The notes under the pieces: generated by a model | Database searches by the model: none | The model's input: the letters and a program-made list of their open reading frames with translations, nothing else | What the model was told of the DNA's origin: nothing | Source of the DNA: Xanthostigma xanthostigma | Lineage: Eukaryota > Arthropoda > Insecta > Raphidioptera > Raphidiidae | Direction of reading: 5' to 3' | Length of the DNA stretch: 64,000 nt | Assembly: GCA_963575645.1 (NCBI GenBank) | Contig: OY754464.1 | Span: 62,904,948-62,968,947, forward strand | Translations under genes and position numbers: made by a program | In this document: piece by piece, positions 31,622 through 41,959 of the stretch | Layout of the letters: each line of letters opens with the position of its first letter | How positions within the stretch are numbered: the first letter of the stretch is position 1

Positions 31622-32353
31622 TCTATACTAATATATAAAGCTGAAGAGTTTGTTTGTTTGGTTGGTTGAACGCGCTAATCTCAGAAACTACTAGTTCGAT
31701 TTTTTTTGTTGGACAGCCCATTTATCAAGGAACGCTTTACGCTATAGGCTATATAATATTACGCTTCGACCAATTGGAGTGGAACATCAATGAAAAATGT
31801 TGCAAGATGTATCTCAAAATGAGTCCGTCCGACAAATATTATCAGGTGAAATGCCTTAACTAAATATTGCAATATTAGCGCGCAAAGTTTACAAGCCCGG
31901 ATAGCTCAGTCGGTAAAGCGTAAGACTCTTAATGCCAGGGTCTAGGGTTCAAGCCCCGCGTCGGCATATATATTTTTATTTTTTTTTATTTTCTACATTG
32001 CTTTCTTCTAAGGCTTACATTTCAATTTTTTTTTTATTTTATTACGACTAATGAAAATTAAATAAATCTAATTAATAGCTCATTTGAAAACTGTTACAAC
32101 TATAGGCACCTATATAAAAATAATTTTCCTACAGTGTTTTCGACTAAATATTTATTATATTAAAAGAAATTTATTGCTTAAAAAAAGTATAAATACTGCT
32201 TTTTAACGACAAAACCTATTGAACGGTAACGCCGATCATTATGGAGTTTGGGCACAACATTCATCTCGGTAAACTAAAATGAATGTGCGTACTCATGTCC
32301 CTTCCTTCCCCATTCGCTCTTTTGCACCGGGTGAAATCGGGCGGGACTGCTAG
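31622..32353 (+). mobile_element. Helitron-like element carrying a tRNA-Lys-like module, copy 1
   Basis: Starts A^TCTATACTAATATATAAAGC and ends ...GGGACTGCTAG^T, the A^T insertion, TC start and CTRR end of Helitrons. A short GC stem (gggtgaaatcgggcgggac region) precedes the CTAG. The interior has gaagagtttgtttgtttgg, gaacgcgctaatctcagaaa and the ggctatataatattacgct block, then a tRNA-like module at 31895-31966. Copies: 50735-51291 (minus) and 55995-56500 (plus). No Rep/helicase is encoded, so it is non-autonomous. Confidence 0.8.
31895..31966 (+). ncRNA. tRNA-Lys(CTT)-like pseudogene inside Helitron-like element
   Basis: Starts GCCCGGATAGCTCAGTCGGT and keeps the loop gactCTTaat and a B box gggttcaagcc, as in eukaryotic tRNA-Lys. 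The anticodon stem no longer pairs and the variable region is altered, so it is a pseudo-tRNA. It sits at the same place in all three element copies, so it moves with the element. Confidence 0.75.
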
Positions 32354-32539
32354 TCTTCAAAAACCGTCAAAGCTATTCGCAAAGTCAAGGTAACCCGGTT
32401 TACAGCAACTCATTTTAACATTTATGTGTAATACTCCGATTTATCTGAATGAACTTTCAAAATTACACTTTGCTAATTTTTTATGTGAAACATCTAATGA
32501 TGCGTTTGGTTAGGAGTAAAACCGTGCAATTGACACGAC

Positions 32540-33180
32540 TCTTTTATAACGTTTTATGCGAGTACGTTACGCTTGTGTGTGTTGGATTAAACATGGCTTT
32601 AGTTGAAGGCGACATAACAGAATGAAATTTAGTTACCATAGTATATGACAGCCCGTGAAGGCTCCTGTTAACAACCGTTTTAGTCAACGGGTAACGGGCC
32701 GACGCGAAACGGTTACCTTTGTACACGTGAGCGCGTCCATTGTTATCGATATCAGTTCTATATTTGAAGGGCGAAGAAGTGCGAGTACGTTATGTCTTGC
32801 TTGTTTATTTTTGTAATTTTCTAGTCTTGTCCCAACACTGACCTATTATGAACAGGGTTAATTAATAAATCCATATCAATATTAATTTTAAACTCCATAT
32901 TCACAATGAGCAGAACAAGGCAGGCAGGTAGGTATAGGTAAAAACGTACGCGCACATTTGTCGTCGTCAACAGACTTCTATGAAATGACGTGGTCCACTG
33001 CATCGGACCGACCACCGTCGCGCCGAGGGGTGACGTGCGGGTATCCGTTGAGTTTTGTTGCAACGGTTACATACCCGTCGCGTTAACAAACACCCACACT
33101 AACCTATTGAACACTGTGCGTCGGCCCGTCACCCGTCATAAAAATCGGGCCGTTATCCGTTGTCGTTAACAAGAGGCCTG
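32540..33180. repeat. Region with repeated gggtaacgggccgacgc words, inverted
   Basis: The left side has gttaacaaccgttttagtca, acgggtaacgggccgacgc. The right side has the complement (gcgtcggcccgtcacccgt, cgggccgttatccgttgtcg, ttaacaag). The two are in inverted orientation about 430 bases apart, suggesting a degraded TIR element with iterated end motifs. No ORF is supported. Confidence 0.5.
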
Positions 33181-33200
33181 ACGCTTGCTTTGTGTATGCG

Positions 33201-33926
33201 TAAAGGCCCCCATACACCTCGTTCTTTTTTGGCAGTTTTAACCGCCGGGTAAAACTGTACGGTTAAACACGAACAACGGCCATCCCCATACACCTCGTTC
33301 TTTTATGGCAGTTTTAACCGCACGGGTAAAACTGTACGGTTAATTTAAACACGAACAACGGCCATATCCACACAGAGGCGTAGTTTCGTTCAGTTTTTCT
33401 GAAGTCGTGGCATCATTAATACGATCTGCTTTGATGGAAAATACAATAATATTGATATTATTTTATGTTTAATAAACATTAATAAACAATATAATGCAAA
33501 AATAATTAATCAAATTGATTGATATTTGTCTAAATTAGAGTGTTTTATTTGACACCATTATTTTTTCCTCTAAATTAATCAATATGTTTATAGCAATTTT
33601 CATTTATTTTTGTCAAAATTGCTTAGCACTAAAACGGTTAAAATATAAATCAATACTCAAACTAATTACAATCATTTAATTAATATGACTTATTTGCTGT
33701 ACGTCGCACCACTGAATAAACACGTCGATTCTTATCGGAAAGCGCCACACATTACGATTTAAAACGACAACCAGCAAACACGTCGTGTTTAAAATCAAGA
33801 TTCGGCAGATAAAAAAACTGCCGTGTTTCATCGACAGTTTTTGCCCATACACTTCGGTTTTGACCGACGTGTTTTATCGTGACGATGAAAACTGCCAAAA
33901 AAGAACGAGGTGTATGGGGGCCTTTA
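33201..33926. mobile_element. 726-bp transposon with perfect 39-bp terminal inverted repeats
   Basis: The first 39 and last 39 bases are perfect inverted copies, starting TAAAGGCCCCCATACACCTC. Just inside the left end a unit of about 75 bases (cataca-cctcgttctttt, ggcagttttaaccg, aactgtacggttaa, cacgaacaacggccat) is tandemly duplicated. Perfect ends imply recent activity. The family is not identified, and the target duplication could be TA, which is part of the palindromic tip. Confidence 0.9.
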
Positions 33927-34739
33927 TATTTATGTTTGACATCTGCCAAACGTCCCACGACGGCTTGCAATATTTTTATGAAAAAATATCTCCTCTATTT
34001 ACAATCGTCGCCACTGGCTATTAATCTGGTCGATAATATTTCTTTTCAAATAATTTTATAAATGTCGTCATTTGGAGATTTTCTCTTATTGTTTAAACGT
34101 TCTCATTCCTCGATTCTCTTCTTTGTTCTCAGAACAAAAGCGCGGATATCAAAAGCACATCGATTACAGTATAAGAGAGTATTACATACATTTAATTTAA
34201 ACAAGACCAAGTGCAGATCGAAAAAAAGATATCAAATCGGGAATCATTTTCAGATAACAGGAAATTATTTATATTTCTTTATTTAAGGGGTCTAGTAACA
34301 CACTCAGTGTCCCCCTTGTGCAAGATCTACTTTAAATATCAAAACCTGCAATCCTTAAACATCGAAAACGAAGGCGTTTTTCGATGTTGAAGGGTGGCAT
34401 GCTTTGACACGAAATCGATACAGCACTTCATATTTCAAGTGAATCAAAGGCGTAGATAAGGGGGGAGGGTAAAGGGGGTAATTACCTCCCAGGATCATAA
34501 TAATACAAAAATAAAACTGAAAATAATAGGAATACCTGGCTAAAAAATAAAATTTAGACATACCTACTTCTTGAAAAAAAAATTGTAAAATTGGTTTGGG
34601 AATTAATATTTTGCTTGACACCTTCCTTCGTGAGTAGATATTCTTGTGTGATATTAATAAAACAAAAAAAATGCGTGTGTTTTAGACCACGCGACTGAAG
34701 TAAAACTTCTTCCTGTCATAATTTGTTATTCAATATTAG

Positions 34740-35766
34740 TATATTGTGCGACTAGTGAGAGAAGGAGAAGATTCCATGAGCGTGAAATTTGCCGCACGAG
34801 CGCAGCGAGTGCGGTAAAACACACGCGAGTGGAATATTCTCCTTCGATCAATAGTCGCACATAATACTTTATTCAACTAGCAGGAGTAATATGTAATCGG
34901 GGCCCTGATAAAAGAGGGAAAAATAATAAATCACTTCATTGATTGACGTATCACCGTCAGTGTATACACAAGATTGCCATGATTTCGCTGAATTGCGATG
35001 CTGTTTTCATATAAGTATACAATACCGCCTACCACGTTCCTATTGGTCCAGAAGCTGCTTGCAGTTTTTTTCATTATTTAGCGCTTGGGCTTGCTACTGA
35101 GTTTCTGTTGGTCCAGAAAATTCATTATTACACTAGTGAAGTAATATATTATTTCTCCCACGCCAGAAAATTCATTATTACACTAGTGAAGTAATATATT
35201 ATTTCTCCCACGTTTAGCAGGGCCCCGAAATTACATATTACTCACGCGTGTTGAATAATAGTATATTGTGCGACTAGTGAGAGAAGGAGAAGATTCCATG
35301 AGCGTGAAATTTGCCGCACGAGCGCAGCGAGTGCGGTAAAACGCACGCGAGTGGAATATTCTCCTTCGATCAATAGTCGCACATAATACTTTATTCAACT
35401 AGCAGGAGTAATATGTAATCGGGGCCCTGATAAAAGAGGGAAAAATAATAAATCACTTCATTGATTGACGTACCCAACGTCAGTGTATAAACACAAGATT
35501 GCCTTGACTTTCGCTGAATAGCGATGCTGTTTTCATATATACAATACCGCCTACCACGTTCCTATTGGTCCATTCATTTTTTCATTATTTAGCGCTTGGG
35601 CTTGCTACTGAGTTTCTATTGGTCCAGAAAATTCATTATTACACTAGTGAAGTAATATATTATTTCTCCCACGCCAGAAAATTCATTATTACACTAGTGA
35701 AGTAATATATTATTTCTCCCACGTTTAGCAGGGCCCCGAAATTACATATTACTCACGCGTGTTGAA
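34740..35766. repeat. Two tandem 522-bp foldback units
   Basis: Two nearly identical units begin tatattgtgcgactagtgag about 522 bases apart. Each contains one palindrome (gtgcgacta...tagtcgcac, with ccgcacgagcgcagcgagtgcgg at its tip). Each also has a larger inverted pair (aatatgtaatcggggccctg / cagggccccgaaattacat). Inside, gaaaattcattattacactag is duplicated with 49-base spacing. Confidence 0.85.
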
Positions 35767-36030
35767 TAAATAAAATTATCGACCAATTTTTCAGACAATA
35801 TATTAACAAAAAATATGATTAATACATTAACGTTTCTATCCGGATTTGGACCTTCTTCAGAACTGATCTAAAATTAATTATTTTTTTATATTTTTTTAGA
35901 TCAGTTCTGGAGAAGGTCCAAATCCGGATCGAAACGTTAATGTATTAATTATATTTTTTGTTAATATATTGTCTGAAAAATTGGTCGATAATTTTATTTA
36001 TTGAAGAGTTCTAATCAGACGTTAATCAAA
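35765..36030. mobile_element. Snapback element, best copy, with hammerhead-like core in both arms
   Basis: Near-perfect palindrome: aataaaattatcgaccaatt... mirrored by ...ttggtcgataattttattta. In both arms, reading outward from the centre, a word ttctgaagaaggtccaaatc, cggatagaaacgttaatg (left arm, complement) or ttctggagaaggtccaaatc, cggatcgaaacgttaatg (right arm) occurs. Other copies: 2093-2225, 9558-9703, 20866-21068. Confidence 0.85.
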
Positions 36031-36569
36031 GATTTGAATAATTTGTTATTATTCACCCGAAAATTCACAAAATATTCAAGAACGAAATGAAGAGTCTAAT
36101 GTAAGAAGAAAGAAATATAAACATAAAGATAATGAAAACAAAGTAATACTTTGCAATTACTTTTAAGCGAAAATCTTTATGAAATATTATTTAGCCCTGC
36201 AAGTTAAGTAGGTTTACAAAACTTTTTTCTGTCACCCGATAGCGCCACTAGCAAGTAAAGTATGTGTCATTCTATTGTTAGTACTGCTTATATTTTCGGC
36301 CATCTAATGGCGCCACTAGCCAGTGAAGTATTTTTCATCCTCTTTCTATCTTCACTAACGTATATCTCCCTCGCAACTTCCGTCAAGTATTCACCAGCTT
36401 ACTCCCCAAATCAAGTGTGCGTAAAGAAGTTTCACTTCAAAAAAATATTGATTTTTTTGCTTTAGCCTCCCCCCAGAAAAAAAATATCTACGCCCCTGAA
36501 GTGAATGATGCAGTTATGAAATAAAAAGAGCATATTTAAATTAAAAATAAAAACACGCTTATAAGTTTG

Positions 36570-36709
36570 TTCCAAGCAGCCAGCAGACGGTAACGAAACC
36601 ATCACCCGCATTCGCAGTACCTAGCTAAAACGTATTCCAAAATCGCCACTAACAGCTTAGTTTTAGCTACTGCGCATGCGGGTGACGGTTTCGTTACCGT
36701 CTGCTGGCT
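36570..36709. mobile_element. MITE with ~60-bp inverted repeats, copy 2
   Basis: Arms gcagccagcagacggtaacg / cgttaccgtctgctggctg, with gcgcatgcgggtgacggttt inside, as at 14876-15040. It is followed directly by a G-tract and an inverted fragment of the gaagtaaaacttctt element (about 36720-36880). Confidence 0.85.
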
Positions 36710-36892
36710 GGGGGGGGAGGCTAAAGCAAAAAAAATTCAATATTTTTTTGAAGTAAAACTTCTTTACGCACGCTTGACTTGGGGAGTAAGCTGGTGAATG
36801 CGCGACGGAAGTTGAGAGGGAGATATACGTTAGTGAAGATAGAAAGAGGACGACAAATACTTCACTGGCTATAAAGGCGATACTAAGCAAAC

Positions 36893-37012
36893 GGTAACGA
36901 AACCGTCACCCGTATGCGCAGTAGCTAAAACGTATTCCAAAATCTCCACTAACAGCTTAGTTTTAGCTACTGCGCATGCGGGTGACGGTTTCGTTACCGT
37001 TTGCTTAATATC
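36893..37012. mobile_element. MITE with ~55-bp inverted repeats, copy 3
   Basis: Arms aagcaaacggtaacgaaacc / ggtttcgttaccgtttgctt are perfect inverted copies. The interior is shared with the other two copies (cgccactaacagctta-type centre). Confidence 0.88.
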
Positions 37013-38088
37013 GGCAAAATCACTATATGTGGATCACTATAGTAAGCATTAATTGCTTAGTCTTTTTGTTGAACGTTCAGAGATTTGGCTAGGCTTTTTT
37101 TCAATATATACAGTTGAAAGCCGACGTTTAACTAACGGACTAGTGGTTCAAAATTAACTGGCTAATTTAACTATGGACCTGCGACATATATGCAATGTAT
37201 ATAGAATATAGATTAATATCTATACGTATATGCAGCTTTTGAATAATCTATAATATATATGATTTCATTTGGTCATCTCGAAAACTTTGCCTTTTTTGAA
37301 ATTTTCATTCGCCTTTGCGCCAGAGATTATGCCTTAGGCAACCTTTACTTTGAAGATGAACGAAAGTAAACAAGACATTCCGTTGATTCTGCATAAAACG
37401 TTTTCAGAAAGTAGGTATTATTCTCTTATACAGTGTCGTAACGACAGATTTTGTCACTTTGAAATTTTATAAAAATTCAATAGGCATGATGACAGATTTT
37501 GAAATCCAGTTCTATAATGTAGGTACACTTCTACTATTTCCAAAAAAAACATTATTTCCGCAATAAATTAAATTTTAACGCAAATTATTGCATTTTTATC
37601 TTTCTATTTTGAAGTAATCGCGAAAACGCTTGTGACGTCACGCCTTAGTGACAGCTGAGATTAGATGTTGTATTTATGGGTGTAGAACTGTGGTTCAGAG
37701 GTATTTCTCAGAAAGGTGTGTAAATTTACTTAATGATATGATTTATATTAAGTATTTTCTTAAAAGTAGGTACGGGTTTCTTTAGTTGCAAGCTAATTAA
37801 CCTCAAAAATAACCTATGACATAAATGTTATAAAATATCACAAAAAAAAAACGAATAAACAATTAATAAATTAAATTATATAGAAATGAATGATCGCAAT
37901 AAAAATTTTAAGCGACATGGTGACTATTTACTTCAAGTGTTTATATTCTCTTTGATACGAAATCAATCTGAAAGAAATCCATTTGCAGTATAATTATTTC
38001 ACTGAAATAGTGAAAGCATAATAATATTAAACGAATATTATCGTCATAATATTAATTTAGAAGGCTTATATATAAGAAAAATTTAAAT

Positions 38089-38157
38089 GTCACTGTCGGG
38101 ACTTGAACCCGAAACAACCAATTTCGCGTTGGCTGAGTTGCATTACTCTACAGTGCC
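38089..38157 (-). ncRNA. tRNA-like cloverleaf with anticodon loop CGCGAAA, copy 1
   Basis: By hand folding on the minus strand: acceptor GGCACTG/CAGTGAC (6 of 7 pairs), D stem GAG/CTC, anticodon stem GCCAA/TTGGT around loop CGCGAAA, 4-nt variable region, and T arm TCGGG-TTCAAGT-CCCGA. The nominal anticodon is CGA (Ser), but the short variable region is not serine-like and position 33 is G rather than U, so decoding is doubtful. The B box is good. Confidence 0.65.
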
Positions 38158-38472
38158 CACGACAGTTAATTCATGATTTCTCTTATATATAACACAATGC
38201 ACCGCAGAATCCACTACCTGCGAGAGCTAATAATTTTAATAACAACACTACAAGAGTGTTGACTTTCTCTAATTAGCCGGACATGCTGATGTAACTAATA
38301 AACAATGAGAAAGATTTAATAAATACTTGCAATATTATATACGAAATCAATCTGAAAGAAATCCATTTGCAGTATAATTATTTCACTGAAATAGTGAAAG
38401 CATAATAATATTAAACGAATATTATCGTCATAATATTATTTTAGAAGGCTTATATATAAGAAAAATTTAAAT

Positions 38473-38541
38473 GTCACTGTCGGGACTTGAACCCGAAACA
38501 ACCAATTTCGCGTTGGCTGAGTTGCATTACTCTACAGTGCC
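38473..38541 (-). ncRNA. tRNA-like cloverleaf with anticodon loop CGCGAAA, copy 2
   Basis: Same as copy 1, exactly 384 bases away, with no change in the folded part. Confidence 0.65.
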
Positions 38542-39097
38542 CACGACAGTTAATTCATGATTTCTCTTATATATAACACAATGCACCGCAGAATCCACTA
38601 CCTGCGAGAGCTAATAATTTTAATAACAACACTACAAGAGTGTTGACTTTTTCTAATTAGCCGGACATGCTGATGTAACTAATAAACAATGAGAAAGATT
38701 TAATAAATACTTGCAATATTATATACGAAATCAATCTGAAAGAAATCCATTTGCAGTATAATTATTTCACTGAAATAGTGAAAGCATAATAATATTAAAC
38801 GAATATTATCGTCATAATATTATCTCTTTGATTTAAGAAGGCGTGACGTCATTCGGTGTTTCAGTCAACATGGCCGATTGCAGTATTTTATACTTTTATT
38901 TTATTAAACATTTTATTAACCTCAATGTTTATATTAACACTGGGTCATTTTTAGAATCCATTCAACATATATTTTTGTATCAAAATATTTATTCTTTCAT
39001 CTTTGATTCCTTTATACTGTCATCATACCTATTGAATTTTAAATCATTGATAGTTCCGACAATAATTATTATTCTGGTAATACGAATGATAATTTAA

Positions 39098-40248
39098 CAC
39101 GTTAACCACGGGATCTATTTTTCTAAAAAATAATTCTGGTACGGTTCTTATCCTTGAAGTCAAGTACTAAGTCATTCCTAAATTATGATTCTTATCCCTG
39201 GGGTCAAGTAACAGTTCATTATTTATACACGGGGCTCATGTTCATATAATATTAGTTCTGTACGGGCCTCGTATTTCTCTTACTTTTTGCGCTATAAAAA
39301 TGTTACAAGTAGCTTTTTGTTCCAAATTATTATTAGGTTACAAATCTAACAAAATTATTTTCCTTAACGCCGGGGTCAAGAGCCGTATACAACTAAACCC
39401 ATATTAATTCTAAACGGTACTTGACTCCTGCGTCCAGAAATCTGCCAGTTAGGTTGGTTTTAACTTGCATACACTTGTTCATATATGTTTACTCTAAGTT
39501 ATTGTGTGCGTGCAAGTGCTCAAATATTTTCTATTTTAGTTATTGGAATATAATTTAGTTTTGAGTGAACATTGCACAATGGCCTCGCGCGGTAAAATGT
39601 TGGTTGAACTGGCGAAAAAACAGCTAATGGAACGTGACAGTGACAGTAGTGAAAATAGTGATCCCTACAGTAGTGATGATACAATTTTGGATAAAAATTA
39701 TGAGCCTTCTTCTAATGATGACAGTAGCATAGAAGAAGATTCTTCGGTTGAATTTAATTTACAAGAAAATGAAAATGCCGATTCTGTCAATGATGATCCA
39801 AATAATCAAAATGAGATTGAAATGGACCTGCCAGATGAATAAATAAATAAATAAATGTATTATTTCAGCCTAAGTTTGAATTTATTACAGGTAATATTGT
39901 TGAAAAAATGTTGCTTTCCATACATACGGTTCTAACCCCTGGAGTCAAGCGCGGCGTCAGAGACACCTCTTAGGCAGTACAAAGACTAAATCCCAGTAAC
40001 GAAACCAGCATTACAGATGCCTGATTTATAGTAACCGTCACTTTAGTATTGGAATGAATTCTTGACGCCTGGGTTAAGAGCCGTTTTTAAAACATGCTTG
40101 AACACTTGACCCCAGAGACAAGAACCGTACAAAACTTATGTTTTTAAAATATAGACCCCGTCATATAAGATAATGTTAAGATACTGAGCGCCGTCTAGAA
40201 ATAATGATCCATTACTTGACTCTAAGGGCAAGAACCGTGGTCAACGTG
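39098..40248. mobile_element. 1.15-kb TIR transposon with iterated tcttgaccccggggtcaag-type end motifs
   Basis: Tips cacgttaaccacgg / ccgtggtcaacgtg are inverted. About nine copies in both orientations of a half-palindrome (e.g. ggttcttatccttgaagtca, gattcttatccctggggtca, acttgaccccagagacaaga, acttgactctaagggcaaga) lie in the two flanks and none in the coding centre. The centre has the acidic ORF 39579-39842. It resembles the arrangement at 41464-42475: a coding core between arrays of binding-site-like repeats. Confidence 0.7.
39579..39842 (+). CDS. Acidic N-terminal ORF of an unnamed insect transposon protein
   Basis: 87 residues from MASRGKMLVELAKKQLMERD followed by a Ser/Asp/Glu-rich tail ending MDLPDE. 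The MASRGK-x-L-V-x-L-A start and the acidic stretch resemble N termini of unnamed insect proteins that I believe are transposon-encoded (memory only). The frame ends in a normal stop with no domain after it, so this is probably a truncated or first-exon piece. The element ends around it argue against a host gene. Confidence 0.45.
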   Translation: MASRGKMLVELAKKQLMERDSDSSENSDPYSSDDTILDKNYEPSSNDDSSIEEDSSVEFNLQENENADSVNDDPNNQNEIEMDLPDE

Positions 40249-40295
40249 ATTATGAATGATACCGAACTATTAGAAAATGTTCAGACGGTATAATT

Positions 40296-40611
40296 CAGGG
40301 ACGGCAAACCTTTCTACACCTACGTGCCAATTTTTTTCAAAAATGTTTAATGTAGCCATGACGCGCCGACAAGCAGTCAAACAAAATTTAGTTGTCAAAA
40401 AAATGAATCAAACATTGATAAAAATAATAATTTCGTTAATACATTGAGCGCCATGAAACTTTTTCGTATTTGTTATTTGATGATAGTTAATGTTTGTTCG
40501 ACATCTAGCATATTTTTAATTATTTCGATTTTGCACCTCAATCAATGCCGTGTCAACAATTATCTGTCGCGTGCCACCTGTGGCGTGCGTGCCATAGGTT
40601 CGCCATCCCTG
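40296..40611. mobile_element. hAT MITE with 8-bp target duplication
   Basis: Tips cagggacggcaaacctttct and ggttcgccatccctg are inverted hAT-type ends (CAGGGNNGGC). Flanking octamers gtataatt and gtatagtt match at 7 of 8 positions. 316 bases, non-coding. Confidence 0.9.
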
Positions 40612-40727
40612 GTATAGTTCGTAAGACTAAATGAATAACACTAAGATATAACTATATTTTTCCACAATTGTTAAGAAACACCCATTATATAACAACGCTA
40701 TATTAGAAAAATGTATTTTCAAACACA

Positions 40728-40799
40728 GTCACCGTCGGGACACGAACCGGAATCATCCCACTTTCGCGGCGGAATGAGTTATTATTACTCAACAGTGAC
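40728..40799 (-). ncRNA. tRNA-like cloverleaf with anticodon loop CGCGAAA, diverged copy 3
   Basis: By hand folding: acceptor GTCACTG/CGGTGAC (7 of 7 with one wobble), D stem GAG/CTC, anticodon stem closing the identical loop CGCGAAA (with wobbles), T arm TCCGG-TTCGTGT-CCCGA with one mismatch. Sequence outside these parts is well diverged from 38089-38157, yet the loop is unchanged. The surrounding 40660-41215 has inverted flanks (gcgagaactaatttttatct / gataaaaattagctctcgc). Confidence 0.6.
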
Positions 40800-41467
40800 A
40801 CAACCAAACAATCAATCTTTCTCATATTTTAAGCGTATTTGCAACTGTTCTTTCATATCATGCGAGAACTAATTTTTATCTTGGTAACGCTAGACATGAA
40901 CCCAGGGCCGGGGCTGATAATGTGGGTACAGTGAGTAGTAATACCCACTCGGAATTCTGTGGTACCTATATAATATAGATTTCTTCAATATATTATGTAA
41001 TGACGCTGTCATGACTGCCGTAGTAACTCGAATTAACCTGGTCTTTTAATTAATTTGCCCTAACAGTAACGAAGAGTGACACGATCGGTCGGGATCAACA
41101 CCATCCGCCGGCCCTGCATGATTAACCTTCGCAACAGTGAGAGTTATATTATGAGTGAATCAAAGATGAAGTTATTTCTATTCATTAATCTAAGATAAAA
41201 ATTAGCTCTCGCATGATGTGAAAAAAAACAGTTACAGATTAGTAGACGGAGAGCTGGCTACGAAGAAAATGGGTGACTCGGTGCAGAGCTGAAAATTCGC
41301 AGAATAATAGGAGATAGTACAAGTAAGTAGGGAAAAAATTGCCAGAAGGCTAGGCGGAAGATAAAGGAGCCGCCAGAAGGCGCTAATGTTGCGAAAAATC
41401 AGTGCACTTCTGGCAATTTCTATACTTATTCTGTAATTCAAAACTAGATTATATATTATATATGTTG

Positions 41468-41690
41468 CAGTCAAAACTCTTAACCAGTTAAAAGTACTAT
41501 TGACTAGCAAAATCAGTCAAAAGTACTTTTGACTGAACAGGTTGGTCAAAAGTGGTTTTGAGTGAAAATTATTGGTTATTAGTACTTTTGACTGCAAATT
41601 TGCGGTTAAAAGTACTTTGGACTGACGCTCTCGTCAAAAGTAGTTTTAACTGCAATAAAGCATCAGTCAAAAGCACTATTAACTCGTTAG
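41468..41690. repeat. Left array of 29-30-bp-phased palindromes
   Basis: Units start near 41468, 41485, 41514, 41544, 41573, 41603, 41632 and 41663. The first pair overlap at 17 bases; the rest are spaced 29-31. The best units are near-perfect self-complementary 20-mers centred on GTAC. Confidence 0.88.
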
Positions 41691-41959
41691 ATGTGAATAA
41701 AAAAGATATTTATTAAATGTGAAATCGTTTATTACGAAAAATTTGGCATTACAATCAATACAAAGAAAACATACACTTAAAAATTGTCATTAAAATAGGT
41801 AATCAGAAAATTCACAGGTTATAAAAACACAGTACCTACTTATATTACGTTAATCGCTTTTCTAAAATAATTTTTAACTTTAATTGAAATTTTAAAAAAA
41901 TCAAAACATAACTCGTGATTGTATAATGAGAACCTTGTAAATTATATATGTTTTACTTA

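Larger units (their letters stand above)
34673..36470. mobile_element. Second gaagtaaaacttctt element, with nested insertions
   Basis: Left end gttttagaccacgcgactga, agtaaaacttcttcctg and right end gcgtaaagaagtttcacttca repeat the arrangement at 4386-6105. The repeated word aatttgttatt at 34719 and 36040 marks the edges of the inserted block, which holds a tandem foldback array (34740-35766) and a snapback element (35765-36030). Confidence 0.65.
37957..38822. repeat. 384-bp tandem repeat, 2.25 units, containing tRNA-like modules
   Basis: Units start acgaaatcaatctgaaagaa at 37957, 38341 and 38725 (spacing 384 and 384) and differ at very few positions. The array breaks off in the third unit at about 38822. 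The flanking word tctctttgat occurs at both edges (37949 and 38822), like a target duplication or the join of an excised unit. Each full unit carries one minus-strand tRNA-like cloverleaf. Confidence 0.92.

Noticed and set aside
32544..33063. Minus-strand frames as the missing first exon of the GH31 gene
   Set aside because: They lie in repeat-derived sequence with iterated gggtaacgggccgac words and no donor of the required phase was convincing.
34740..38822. CRISPR-like arrays among the tandem repeats
   Set aside because: Units are 384 or 522 bases with no short repeat-spacer pattern, and the sequence is eukaryotic.
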